DNA from: Tatumella ptyseos ATCC 33301
GTDB lineage: Bacteria > Pseudomonadota > Gammaproteobacteria > Enterobacterales > Enterobacteriaceae
NCBI RefSeq assembly: GCF_000735525.1
Contig: NZ_JMPR01000004.1
Coordinates: forward strand, 1 to 64,000
Direction of reading: 5' to 3'
DNA length: 64,000 bases
Both the position numbers and the translations under genes were made by a program. Positions 9,521 through 18,295 of this stretch are shown piece after piece; within the stretch, counting starts at the first letter, position 1, and each line of letters starts with the position of its first letter. Below the pieces are notes generated by a model. The model did no database searches. It had not been told where the DNA came from and saw only the letters and a list, made by a program, of their open reading frames with translations.

Positions 9521-10431
9521 TTAATAAGTAATTCCGGGCGGGTTCACCTGTGAAACGGTCACTGCCTCTTTCTGTTCCCCCCAGCGGGTCATCACCTGCT
9601 GATAGGTCCCGTTTTTGATACTGCTGTTTAGCGCCGCCTGTAAGGCATACACCAGCCCGTTGCCTTTTTTCGTTGTGACCGCCACCTGAGCCAGCTTCGG
9701 ACCCAGTCCGACAACGCGGGTTTGACCGGTGAGTGCTGCTTTGTAGCTGGCCGCGGCCTGCGGACCGAACAGAACATCGACCCGTCCGGACAGCAGTGCC
9801 AGGTTGACGGCTGCATCATCGGTCAGATAGACCGGCGTCGCCTCCGGCAAATGCTGGCGCTTATTCTGCGCATTCCAGTCCAGTAAAATCCGTTCCTGGT
9901 TGGTGCCCGAACCGACCACGACTTTTAATCCGGAGAGGTCACGGGCATCGTGGATCTGCCGGATAGGGCTGTTTTCCCGGACACTGAACGCCAGCGAATC
10001 CGTCCGGTAAGTTGCGAAGTCATACTTTTTCTTACGGTCTTCCGTCACGGCAATATTGACCAGCGCCGCATCGTACCGGCCACTGCTGATCCCCAGCGGC
10101 CACTCTTCCCACGACACAGGGACCAGCCGTAACTTCAGCCCCAGTCCTCCGGCAAGCAGCCTGGCGATATCCGGGTCACTGCCGATGCGGGTCCGGTTAT
10201 CGTTGCCCAGCAGGGCCAGCGGGGGGAGTTCATCGCCGAAATCGCTACCGTCAGCTCGCCGGGATGCGCAAACCGGAAACCTTTCGGGATCAACGCCACG
10301 GCGGCCGGGGACGCCGGGGCAATGACCGGCGTCTGATTTGCGTCTGAATCCAGCGGAGTCCGGGCATACAACGGGGCCGAAGCTATCATCAGTAATATCA
10401 GATAGCCACGTCTGTGCAGAAAGCGGGTCAT
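9521..10431 (-). pseudogene. Frameshifted amino-acid ABC transporter substrate-binding protein
   Basis: Two minus-strand reading frames together match the intact paralogue at 12685-13626. Part 1 (from the ATG at 10431, signal peptide MTRFLHRRGYLILLMIASA) runs to HPGELTVAISAMNS and then goes out of frame. Part 2 resumes with PPLALLGNDNRTRIGSDPD and continues to the end. The break is at a run of six C (plus-strand G, 10221-10226); one extra C would restore the whole protein (about 303 residues). The family is SBP_bac_3 (PF00497) for cystine- or amino-acid-type uptake. It follows the ATPase gene by 10 nt with ribosome site GAGGATC. It may be a true recent pseudogene, a sequencing error, or a slippage site; the sequence cannot decide. 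All other conserved features look undamaged, so the change is recent or artefactual. Confidence 0.82.
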
Positions 10432-10441
10432 AAGCAGATCC

Positions 10442-11221
10442 TCAAAGTACACTCGACAGAAAATTTTGTGTTCTGGCATGTCGCGGATGATTCAGCACCT
10501 GATCACTGCTCCCCTGCTCTACAATTTCCCCGTCCACCATAAACACCACCTGGTCGGCGACCTGGCGGGCAAACCCTATTTCATGGGTGACAATCACCAG
10601 TGTCCTGCCGGACTTCGCCAGCTGTGCGATGACCTCCAGCACTTCCCCCACCAGTTCAGGATCCAGTGCCGAGGTGGGTTCATCAAACAGCATCACTCCG
10701 GGGTCCAGCGCCAGCGCCCGGGCGATGGCGACCCGTTGCTGCTGCCCTCCGGAAAGGTGACGCGACCAGGCGTGGGTTTTATGCTGTAACCCGACCGATT
10801 TCAGTAACTGTTCAGCCCGTGCGATAGCCTGTGGCCGCGTCAGTCGCTTATGCACGACCGGAGCTTCAATAATATTGTCGAGCACGGTGAGATGCGGAAA
10901 GAGGTTAAAGTTCTGGAAGACATAGCCGACATTCAGCCTCTGTTTCAGGATATCTTTTTCTTTCAGTTCATAGAGCTTGCCGTTTTTCTGCCGGTAGCCG
11001 ATGTACTCCTCATCAATCCGGATAAAACCGGCATCCGGTTTCTCCAATCGGTTAATGGTACGCAGCAATGTCGATTTACCGGATCCCGACGGCCCGAGGA
11101 TCACGGTCACAGATCCCGGCGGGATCTCCAGGTCGATATTCTTCAGCGCATGGAAGTGACCATAGGTTTTACTGATCCCGGTGATGGAGATCTTTCCCTG
11201 CGGATTAACTGTTGCGGACAT
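10442..11221 (-). CDS. Amino-acid (cystine-type) ABC transporter ATP-binding protein
   Basis: This 259-residue polar-amino-acid ATPase of the GlnQ/TcyN type has Walker A GPSGSGKST (about residues 40-48), Q-loop FQNFNLFPHLTV, signature LSGGQQQR, Walker B VMLFDEP and the H-loop VTHEIG. GGAGG lies 7 nt upstream of its ATG. The gene overlaps the permease gene before it by 17 nt and precedes the frameshifted binding-protein gene by 10 nt, so all belong to one operon. The substrate is inferred from the neighbours (acetyltransferase and flavin monooxygenases) to be an S-substituted cysteine or cystine. Confidence 0.88.
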   Translation of the reverse strand: MSATVNPQGKISITGISKTYGHFHALKNIDLEIPPGSVTVILGPSGSGKSTLLRTINRLEKPDAGFIRIDEEYIGYRQKNGKLYELKEKDILKQRLNVGYVFQNFNLFPHLTVLDNIIEAPVVHKRLTRPQAIARAEQLLKSVGLQHKTHAWSRHLSGGQQQRVAIARALALDPGVMLFDEPTSALDPELVGEVLEVIAQLAKSGRTLVIVTHEIGFARQVADQVVFMVDGEIVEQGSSDQVLNHPRHARTQNFLSSVL

Positions 11222-12152
11222 AGGAAACCTCCTGAGGCAGATGACTGTTTTTAATCAAGGCCGGGACCGGGGTCTGCACTGCGGCTGCATGCGCCGGGGA
11301 GTGGGGAGCCGCCTTACGCTCACTTTTTGCCATCATTTTTTCAGCCAGTAACTGAATAACCGCCAGTACACTGGTGATCACCAGATACCAGCAGGCACCG
11401 ACCATCAGTAAAGGGATCACTTCCTGGTTGCGGTTATAGATCATCTGAATGGTGTAGAAGAGTTCAGGCATTGCCAGCACGTACACCACTGAGGTACCTT
11501 TCACCAGACCTATCAGCTCATTAAAGCCGGTCGGCAGAATAGAGCGTAATGCCTGGGGCAGAATAATACGCCAGGTACGACGCCAGACCGGGAGACCGAG
11601 AGCGGCGGCGGCCTCATATTGTCCGTCATCCACCGAGCGGAATCCTCCGCGGATCACCTCGGCCGTATAAGCGCTCTGTACCAGCGTCAGCCCGACCACA
11701 GCGGTCTGGAACTGGCCCAGCACATTGATGGTCTGAAAATGCCCCCAGCTCAGCGAGGTAAAAGGCAGGCCAATGGATAACGTGTCATACAGGTAAGAGA
11801 AGTTATAAAGAATAATCAGCACCACAATCAGCGGCAGTGAACGAAATAACCAGATGTAGGCCCAGGCCAGCACCCGGAGTAAGGGTGAGCGGGAGAGCCT
11901 CGCCATCGCCAGTATTCCGCCAAAAAGCACACTCAGAAAAGCACTGAACACGGTGATCAGTAAGGTTCGTCCCAGCCCTTCCAGGATCACCGGGTTAAAG
12001 AACCATTTTGCAAATACCGGCCATTCCCAGCGTGGATTCAGGGCCACCGACTGGATAATGCCACCCAGGATCAATACCGAAAGTACCGTCCCGGCGATCC
12101 GCCAGGGGTAACGGGCCGGCACAATTTTCTGTGATAAAGGTAAATCAGACAT
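11205..12152 (-). CDS. Amino-acid (cystine-type) ABC transporter permease
   Basis: This 315-residue HisM/GlnP-type permease has a first span at about residues 20-40, a periplasmic part, and then the five-helix core with the EAA loop region (QYEAAAALGLPVWRRTWRIILPQALR) that contacts the ATPase. The C-terminal tail of about 40 residues is polar. The ATG at 12152 has AAGGAG at a 9-nt spacing; an upstream in-frame ATG at 12158 is too close to that site. It overlaps the acetyltransferase stop codon. A single permease gene suggests a homodimeric channel. Confidence 0.88.
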   Translation of the reverse strand: MSDLPLSQKIVPARYPWRIAGTVLSVLILGGIIQSVALNPRWEWPVFAKWFFNPVILEGLGRTLLITVFSAFLSVLFGGILAMARLSRSPLLRVLAWAYIWLFRSLPLIVVLIILYNFSYLYDTLSIGLPFTSLSWGHFQTINVLGQFQTAVVGLTLVQSAYTAEVIRGGFRSVDDGQYEAAAALGLPVWRRTWRIILPQALRSILPTGFNELIGLVKGTSVVYVLAMPELFYTIQMIYNRNQEVIPLLMVGACWYLVITSVLAVIQLLAEKMMAKSERKAAPHSPAHAAAVQTPVPALIKNSHLPQEVSYVRNS

Positions 12153-12675
12153 GAGCATTCACTCCTTTACGCGCGGAACTGGCCGGTGCCACCAGCGTTT
12201 TAGTAAACCTCAGCCGTCCGTCATACGGAGGATGGCTGTATTCTTCAAAATTACGATGAATATCAAAACCGGGCTGATAGCCCAGAGAGAGATACAGTGC
12301 CACCGCCTCCGGCTGCCGGAATCCGGTGGTCAGATACATCTCCCGGTAACCGGCATCGATGGCATGTTGCTCAAGCTGGCTGACCACGCACCGGGCAATC
12401 CCCTGCCCGCGTAATATTTTATCTGTCCAGATCCGTTTAATTTCGGCGGTCTGTCCGCGATATGACTTATACGCCCCGGTGGCGATGATTTTCCCGTCTT
12501 CTTCAAGCACAATGAATAGCCCCTCAGGCGCAACATAGCGTTCCGGTAAATCATCTTCCGTATGCCCGGCAAAATAATCACCGTAGCGCTGCCGGTACTC
12601 GTCAAACAGCCCGCTCAGGACAGGCTGCAACTCTGCCGCCTCAGGCGAAATGATCCTGAATCTCCTCTGTGCCAT
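12145..12675 (-). CDS. GNAT-family N-acetyltransferase (SnaA-like by context)
   Basis: This 176-residue GCN5-related acetyltransferase has the acetyl-CoA-binding motif A at about residues 95-115 (IKRIWTDKILRGQGIARCVV, with the R/Q-x-x-G-x-G/A core) and the motif B region MYLTTGFRQPEAVALYLSLGY. It lies inside a cystine-type ABC operon next to two flavin monooxygenases. In the Bacillus ytm and yxe operons the equivalent acetyltransferase (SnaA/SnaB) N-acetylates S-(2-succino)cysteine or related S-modified cysteines before flavin-dependent C-S cleavage. I infer a similar substrate class; the exact substrate is unknown. AGGAGAG gives a strong ribosome site. Confidence 0.82.
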   Translation of the reverse strand: MAQRRFRIISPEAAELQPVLSGLFDEYRQRYGDYFAGHTEDDLPERYVAPEGLFIVLEEDGKIIATGAYKSYRGQTAEIKRIWTDKILRGQGIARCVVSQLEQHAIDAGYREMYLTTGFRQPEAVALYLSLGYQPGFDIHRNFEEYSHPPYDGRLRFTKTLVAPASSARKGVNAHV

Positions 12676-12684
12676 AACGCTCTC

Positions 12685-13626
12685 CTAGTCGCCCAGTCCG
12701 GGAGGATTAATTTCCGCGGCAGGGATCCCTTCCAGACCTTCTCCCCAGCGATCCAGGACTTTCTGATAATCACCGTTCGCAATTGTGCCGTTAATGGCCG
12801 TCTGTATCGCCCGGGTCAGACCACTGCCTTTTTTAAGGGTCACGGCGATATGGGCCGCTTTTGGCCATCCGCCATCCACCGCACCGGCAAAACGTAAGTG
12901 ACCCCCGTTCGCCGCTTTCCAGGCACCCAGGACATGCGGGCCAAAATAGGCATCAGCACGGCCTGATTGCAGATCCAGCGTTTCCGAGGCTCCATCCTGG
13001 GTGTAGACAGGCGTAAAAGGTGCCAGCCCGTGACTACGGTTCTCTTTATCCCACGCCAGTAAGATGGCTTCCTGATTCGTGCCTGAGCCGACAATAATTT
13101 TCAGTCCGGCAATGTCAGCCGGTCGGTTAATCGCTTTGATTTTTGAAGACTTTTTGACATAGAACGCCAGTAAGTCCTTGCGATAAGTCACAAAATCAAA
13201 CTTCTTTTTTCGTTCCCGCGTCACGGTAATATTGGAGATGGCCGCATCATATTTGCCGCTGCTGACGCCCAATGGCCAGTCATCCCAGGAGGTGGGCACG
13301 ATACGCAGTTTAAGGCCCAGACTATCGGCAATCAGCCTGGCAATATCCGGTTCACTGCCGATCAGCGTTTTATTGTCATCAGCCACAACGGTGAGAGGTG
13401 GCGAGGTGGCACCATCGACCGCCACGGTAAATTCTCCCGGATGAATAAAATGAAAATCCTTCGGTATTTGCGCAATGGCCGCAGGGTTTTTCGGGGTATC
13501 CACGGGCTGAGCATTTTTAGCCAGATTAATCGCCGTGTTATTGATGGTGACCTCTGCGGCACTGGCCGTAAAAACCGCCAGAGTGCCGGCGAATGCCAGT
13601 GTGCGCAGCGCTACGCCTGAAATCAT
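12685..13626 (-). CDS. Amino-acid ABC transporter substrate-binding protein (intact paralogue)
   Basis: This 313-residue SBP_bac_3 protein has a signal peptide ([19 protein letters not shown], cleavage near ASA-A) and no lipobox. A linker region is followed by the bilobal domain with [20 protein letters not shown], the [13 protein letters not shown] segment and the KKGSGL hinge region. It is the intact relative of the frameshifted gene at 9521-10431. Two binding proteins in one operon also occur in the Bacillus tcyJKLMN operon. Its ATG overlaps the stop of the upstream monooxygenase gene (ATGA), and AGGAGG is well placed. Confidence 0.88.
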   Translation of the reverse strand: MISGVALRTLAFAGTLAVFTASAAEVTINNTAINLAKNAQPVDTPKNPAAIAQIPKDFHFIHPGEFTVAVDGATSPPLTVVADDNKTLIGSEPDIARLIADSLGLKLRIVPTSWDDWPLGVSSGKYDAAISNITVTRERKKKFDFVTYRKDLLAFYVKKSSKIKAINRPADIAGLKIIVGSGTNQEAILLAWDKENRSHGLAPFTPVYTQDGASETLDLQSGRADAYFGPHVLGAWKAANGGHLRFAGAVDGGWPKAAHIAVTLKKGSGLTRAIQTAINGTIANGDYQKVLDRWGEGLEGIPAAEINPPGLGD

Positions 13627-14960
13627 ACAACCTCCTGTAACTGTGACGACGGAGCAAACTGGTTCTCCGGAAGCGGCAAATCAAACGATTCGCGCAACGT
13701 GGTGCCCGGGTACTCTTTCCGGAACAGGCCTCTGGCTTGTAATAAAGGGATCACCTGGTCAACAAAACGCGGGAAGACTTCCGGTGTGCCTCCCTGAATA
13801 ATGAAACCGTCAGCCCCCTCATTCTCAAACCAGAGCTGCATCTCATCGGCAATCTGTTCCGGCGTGCCATGAAATACCGGGCGAGGGGTTGCAGCTTCCA
13901 GAGCGACCTGGCGCAGAGTGAGTCCCCGTTCACGGGCCTGCTGTTTGATGTGATCCGTGGTACTGCGGAAACTGTTACCGCCCAGCTCACCGATATCCGG
14001 GAAAGGTTCGTCCAGCGGATACTGACTGAAATCGTGGTGCTCGAAATAGCGTCCCAGATAATTCAGCGCATTTTCAATCGAGACCAGGGCTGCCGTCTGC
14101 TGATACTGGCGCTCCACATCCTGTGCATCCTCCCCGACGATGACCGAGACCCCCTGAAAAATGTGTAGGTCATCCGGATGACGCTGATGCCCGGCGAGTT
14201 GCTGTTTCACATCCCGGTAAAAGCGCTGCGCTTCACTGAGCGTGTACTGATGGGTGAAAATGGCATCGGCATGTTTTGCTGCCAGTTTTTTCCCGTCGCT
14301 GGAGGCCCCGGCCTGAAAAATGACCGGTCTTCCCTGAGGGGTACGGCCGATATTCAGGGGACCGGCGACGCGGAAAAACGGGCCGTTATGGTTCAGCGGA
14401 TGAAGTTTATTTTTATCAAAAAACTCGCCAGTGGCTTTATTGCGGATGAAAGCATCTTCTTCCCAGGAATCCCACAGCCCTTTCACCACCTCCAGATACT
14501 CATCGGCAATACGATAACGCAGGGCATGTTCAGGGTGATGTTCACGGGAATAGTTTTTTGCAGATCCTTCCAGCGGCGACGTCACAACATTCCAGCCGGC
14601 TCTGCCGCCACTCAGATGATCCAGACTGGCGAACTGCCTGGCGACGGTGAACGGATCACTGTAAGAGGTGGATACTGTCCCCACTAATCCCAGATGCCGG
14701 GTGGCACCCGCCAGTGCAGATAAAAGCGTCAGGGGTTCAAACCGGTTAAGAAAATGAGGGATCGACTTTTCATTAATATATAAACCGTCGGCAATAAATA
14801 AAAAGTCCAGCTTCCCTTCTTCCGCTTTTCTGGCGGTTTCCCGGGCAAAATCAAAATTAATACTGGCATCTGCGGTTGCCGCAGGATGTCGCCAGGCGGA
14901 CATATTTCCGGATGCGCCGTGTAAGATCGTACCTAATCGTAATTGCCTTTTATTGGACAT
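13623..14960 (-). CDS. FMN-dependent monooxygenase (NtaA/SnaA/DszA type, LLM class)
   Basis: This 445-residue luciferase-like flavin monooxygenase belongs to the nitrilotriacetate-monooxygenase group, judged by the [15 protein letters not shown] stretch, the [19 protein letters not shown]-type region (here [17 protein letters not shown]) and the [14 protein letters not shown] segment. These enzymes use FMNH2 from a separate reductase to oxygenate carbon next to S or N. Bacillus CmoJ/YxeK of this group cleave N-acetylated S-succino- or S-carboxymethyl-cysteine, which fits the acetyltransferase in this operon. The ATG at 14960 has GGAGGA at an ideal distance; a TTG at 14978 is less likely. No flavin reductase gene is visible nearby. 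Confidence 0.88.
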   Translation of the reverse strand: MSNKRQLRLGTILHGASGNMSAWRHPAATADASINFDFARETARKAEEGKLDFLFIADGLYINEKSIPHFLNRFEPLTLLSALAGATRHLGLVGTVSTSYSDPFTVARQFASLDHLSGGRAGWNVVTSPLEGSAKNYSREHHPEHALRYRIADEYLEVVKGLWDSWEEDAFIRNKATGEFFDKNKLHPLNHNGPFFRVAGPLNIGRTPQGRPVIFQAGASSDGKKLAAKHADAIFTHQYTLSEAQRFYRDVKQQLAGHQRHPDDLHIFQGVSVIVGEDAQDVERQYQQTAALVSIENALNYLGRYFEHHDFSQYPLDEPFPDIGELGGNSFRSTTDHIKQQARERGLTLRQVALEAATPRPVFHGTPEQIADEMQLWFENEGADGFIIQGGTPEVFPRFVDQVIPLLQARGLFRKEYPGTTLRESFDLPLPENQFAPSSQLQEVV

Positions 14961-15064
14961 AGTTCCTCCGGGAGACAAGTATTCCAGAAAGTAATCAGTG
15001 AATGACTGTCCGGCTGCAGGGCCGGTCAGATGAAAAATATGGGATATTCCCCCCCGCCCGGCGA

Positions 15065-16106
15065 TCAGGCGACAGAACTTTCTGTCGTGACGGGTGAGAC
15101 CTGGCGGGCCGCGGAGTGCTCTCTTTCCTGAGCCAGCAGACGCAGCGTGTTAATCCTGATCTCCGGCTGACTTAACGGAAGATCGAGCATAAATTCGCTG
15201 ACCGAAAATTCCTGATGCAGGGCTTCAAGCTGAGAGAGCACTTCACGGGCATTCCCTGCCAGGATCGCGGTTTCTTTACGGCTGACCGATTTCACGGCAA
15301 CCTCACTCTGGCGGATAAAGCTGTCTGCCTGAGTTTCGCTCCCGACCGTCACGTGCCGGCCGTTCACCAGTTCCACCTGCCATAATTCGCACTGCGCCGC
15401 CTGCCTGCGGGCCTCTTCACCGTCTTCGCTGACAATGACCTGCACCGCAATAATGACCGGCAACCGGGTCTCTGCCTGCCAGTAGTCGCTGAATGTCCGC
15501 AGAAGAGAACGGTCACCGTTCAGATGTGCGGCAAAGACAAAAATTCCAGCCCAGGGACGACGCCAGTGCAGCGCTGTCAGTACTGGCGCCTAATAAATAC
15601 TTATCCGCCGTCCGGCCGGGCAAAGGCGTTGCGCGCAGCCCTGGCTCATCCTGCGAGGGGTGTCCCGGGTGTTGCAGAAAACTGTCTAAGGATTGCAACT
15701 GACTGGCGAACGTCCCCTGTTTATCAGGGTCCTGCGCGGCCTGTAGTGCTTTTGTTGATAACGGTAACCCGCCGGGCGCCTTGCCGACACCCAGGTCGAC
15801 TCTGCCGGGCGCGAGAGTGGCCAGCAGATTAAAATTTTCTGCCACTTTATAGGGGCTGTAATGCTGTAACATCACACCCCCTGACCCCACTTTCAGATGC
15901 TTTGTCTGTGCCAGTACCCAGGCGATGAGTATCTCCGGGGAAGGACTGGCGAGACCTGAGGTATTATGATGTTCTGCCAGCCAGAAACGCCGGTAGCCCC
16001 ATCGCTCGGCAGCCTGAGCAAGCCCGGCCACCCGCTGTAATGCATCGGTTGCCGTTTCACCCTCATTCACCGGGCACTTATCAAGTACACTTAACTGATA
16101 AGACAT
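15065..16106 (-). pseudogene. Frameshifted luciferase-like monooxygenase (MsnO8/CmoO-like)
   Basis: Part 1 (from the ATG at 16106) carries the LLM N-terminal half, including FWLAEHHNT, VGSGGVMLQHYSPYKVAE and RVDLGVGKAPGG, and ends at SSLGWNF. The frame then shifts in a run of five T on the minus strand (plus-strand A, 15539-15543). Removing one T lets the reading continue as VFAAHLNGDRSLLRTFSDYW into the second half, which ends at 15067. The full product would be about 346 residues, the size of the MsnO8-type LLM family and of Bacillus CmoO. It is the first gene of the operon, so a real frameshift could also have polar effects. It may be an assembly error; see the second homopolymer frameshift at 10221. 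Confidence 0.82.
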
Positions 16107-16349
16107 ATATTTACCTTACCTGACCGAATTATAAATCCATTATTAGCCTCCCGGCTCCGGTTAATGAAATATAAAATCGTCTCTTAGTTAGATAAAAATA
16201 ATAATAAATAGAGCGTGTTCACTTTCTGATATTAATAATGAATAAAGTAAGAATAAATAATGATTAAGCGAATAAACGCCCCGATGAATAAATAAAATGT
16301 CAAACCGCCTCCCGGACGGGAGATAATAAAATACCGGCTAACCTGGCGG
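16107..16349. promoter_or_regulatory. A+T-rich upstream region of the organosulfur operon
   Basis: These 243 nt upstream of the monooxygenase operon are strikingly A+T-rich, with repeated AATAAATAA-like tracts. They contain a small hairpin (CTCCC GGAC GGGAG, 16308-16321) that could end the yceI-like transcript. CysB/Cbl-type regulators bind long A+T-rich sites, so this is the natural place for Cbl control, but I cannot point to a defined site. Confidence 0.35.
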
Positions 16350-16904
16350 TCAGTTTATTTTATCGGCATATAACACAATATCCACGCGGATAGGATCACT
16401 GACAAGGGCAGGATATTGCCCCATACCAAAAGCACTGCGGGAAATGAGGGTTTGTGCGGATAAACGGATACGCTGCAACGAAATATCGCTCTGCTGTGCA
16501 TTCAGGATCAACGGTTTACGCACAGTTTTAATCTGCAGGCTTCCCAATACCCGGTAGCGTCCCTTATCCAGAGCCACCATCCGGCTGCTGCCGAAAAACG
16601 CATCGGGGTAGCTTGCCGTATCGAAGAACGTCCGGCTGCGAAGTGCCCGGGTCAGCAGCCAGTGATGGGCGTCCAGTTGCCCGACAGGGATCGCCGACTG
16701 CAGCGTATTACGATCGTCCTCACGTGGATCATAGGTCAGGTCACCGCGGATCCCGGTGATCCTGGCGTGGTATTCGCCGCCGCCGATCATCCGCCAGCTC
16801 AACACCAGGGAGCTTAGCTGCGGATTAATATGATACCTCGCCCCGAAAGCAGGCAGTGAAGCCCAGGCCATTAGCATCGGCAGCAGGAAATTCCAGGGTC
16901 GCAT
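16350..16904 (-). CDS. YceI-family periplasmic protein
   Basis: This 184-residue protein has a signal peptide (MRPWNFLLPMLMAWASLPAFG, cleavage after FGA) and a YceI-like lipocalin-type beta-barrel. Visible features are the ARYHINPQLSSLVLSWRM start of the domain, the RSRTFFDTASYPDAFF motif and the VRKPLILN segment. YceI proteins bind lipid-like or isoprenoid molecules in the periplasm; what this one binds is unknown. It sits alone on the minus strand between the two sulfur operons, 237 nt after the AhpD-like gene. Confidence 0.8.
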   Translation of the reverse strand: MRPWNFLLPMLMAWASLPAFGARYHINPQLSSLVLSWRMIGGGEYHARITGIRGDLTYDPREDDRNTLQSAIPVGQLDAHHWLLTRALRSRTFFDTASYPDAFFGSSRMVALDKGRYRVLGSLQIKTVRKPLILNAQQSDISLQRIRLSAQTLISRSAFGMGQYPALVSDPIRVDIVLYADKIN

Positions 16905-17048
16905 AGTGTATCCGCAGAGGTGAAGAACGTGACTGCGGATGATAAGCGGTCTGTCTGATGTTTAACAGTTCTGTCGTATAAAGACGTCATCACATCGCCG
17001 GCAGAACCGCTTTATCGACGGGTTTCCTGAAGTATGTGCTGAGAAACG

Positions 17049-17105
17049 GTGACTGATTTGCCGGGGGAATGCGGCAGACCCCGTGTAACCCCCGGCAAAG
17101 AAATT
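17049..17105 (-). terminator. Stem-loop downstream of the AhpD-like gene
   Basis: TTTGCCGGGGG (17057-17067) and CCCCCGGCAAA (17089-17099) form an 11-bp inverted repeat with a 21-nt loop. It is placed 40-85 nt after the last gene of the minus-strand operon. On the minus strand no strong U-tract follows (ATCAGT), so it may be a weak terminator or a transcript-stabilising hairpin. Confidence 0.4.
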
Positions 17106-17140
17106 CAGCAGTGCCCGGCCTTGCGCTACCGGGACCACGG

Positions 17141-18295
17141 TCAGGCGCTGGTCGTCTTCTCAGTGGCAGGCGTGGCCGTCTCCGCAGGAATAAACGGTTC
17201 CCCCAGTGTCAGCATCAGGCGGTTAGCCCAGGCAAAAAAGGCTGCCGACTGGATCAGATCGGTGATTTCGAGCGTACTCAGCGGTAACTGTTGCAGTGCC
17301 TGCAGATGTGCCGTGGTCAGCTGTGGCGGGGTCAGAGATAAGGCGGCAACGGCCTCTATTTCCGCCTGCCAGCGGGCAGACTGTCCGTCAGATAACGGGT
17401 CTCCGGGCTGCACCTGCAGCAGTAACGCCACTTCATCCTGTAATTTTGAAAGCTGGCTCGCTTTACGGGCATGAACCGACGCACAGTAGATGCAGCCATT
17501 CACTTTACTGACCACCGTGGCGGCCAGCTCCCGTTCCGCCCGGGCTAACCCCCCGTGAGTGTAAAAAATACCTTTGTCTGTCAGGGTACGTTGTTCCAGT
17601 ACCGGCTGATCCCGTCCGAGCAGCCTGAAATAATCCGAATCCTGATGACCAAACTTTCTCAGACTCTCCTGCCCTTGCGGGCTGAAATCACTGAAGGGTT
17701 TCGCCGGCAGCCAGGGTTCCCAGCCCAGCGGTTTACGGGTAAAGGCGAGGGGGGCCTGCCGGTGTCCGGCCGTTTTTGGCTGAGTGTGCCAGCGTCCGGC
17801 AGTGACCGGAGCCGGTAAGGGAGCTACCGGCAGAGGCTCCGCCGCTGTCGTCAGCGACTCCAGTAAAGTGAATCCGTGGATCAGGCGGCTCTGGAAACTG
17901 ACAAACGAGACCAGTTGCGCCAGAGTGATAATCTCATCTGTCTGCCATCCTGCCTGCTGCAACTCCGCGAGATCTGCCGGTGTGGCAGCCACCGGCTGAA
18001 ACGTCAGTCGTCGGGCAAAACTCAGCGCACTGCTCAGACGTTGCGGATTAACGCCCTCCTCCGCCAGCCTCAGATAGTGCTGTAACAGTCCGGCAGACTG
18101 GTGCCAGTCTGCTACCTGTGCGGCAATCGCTGCCCGAAGGGCTAACGGAAAAGACTCACTGCCGGTACTGAACAAGGCCTGATAGCTGCCCCGGGTATGT
18201 TCTGTCGCTGCCGCACGGAATTGCCGGCTTTCTGCCAGCTCAGACCCGGCAGAAATTGCCGACAGTTCATCAATCAAATCGTGAATTTCGCTCAT
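17141..18295 (-). CDS. Two-domain carboxymuconolactone decarboxylase/AhpD-like protein
   Basis: This 384-residue protein has two AhpD-like halves. The N-terminal half (about 1-165) is the helical CMD type without the CxxC (FPLALRAAIAAQVADWHQS). A Pro/Ala linker is followed by the C-terminal half (about 195-370) with the redox motif NGCIYCASVHARKAS. AhpD-type proteins use such a CxxC plus His for peroxide reduction or thiol exchange. The architecture corresponds to the CMD plus alkylhydroperoxidase pair (Avi_7170/Avi_7169 families) that accompanies LLM monooxygenases in this transporter cluster. It overlaps the monooxygenase gene by 4 nt (ATGA). It may remove peroxide leaked by the flavin enzyme; this is an inference. 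Confidence 0.8.
   Translation of the reverse strand: MSEIHDLIDELSAISAGSELAESRQFRAAATEHTRGSYQALFSTGSESFPLALRAAIAAQVADWHQSAGLLQHYLRLAEEGVNPQRLSSALSFARRLTFQPVAATPADLAELQQAGWQTDEIITLAQLVSFVSFQSRLIHGFTLLESLTTAAEPLPVAPLPAPVTAGRWHTQPKTAGHRQAPLAFTRKPLGWEPWLPAKPFSDFSPQGQESLRKFGHQDSDYFRLLGRDQPVLEQRTLTDKGIFYTHGGLARAERELAATVVSKVNGCIYCASVHARKASQLSKLQDEVALLLQVQPGDPLSDGQSARWQAEIEAVAALSLTPPQLTTAHLQALQQLPLSTLEITDLIQSAAFFAWANRLMLTLGEPFIPAETATPATEKTTSA

Noticed and set aside
9303-9524. 73-codon plus-strand frame after gsiD
   Set aside because: It runs through the minus-strand terminator and overlaps the end of the opposing gene; no family resemblance.
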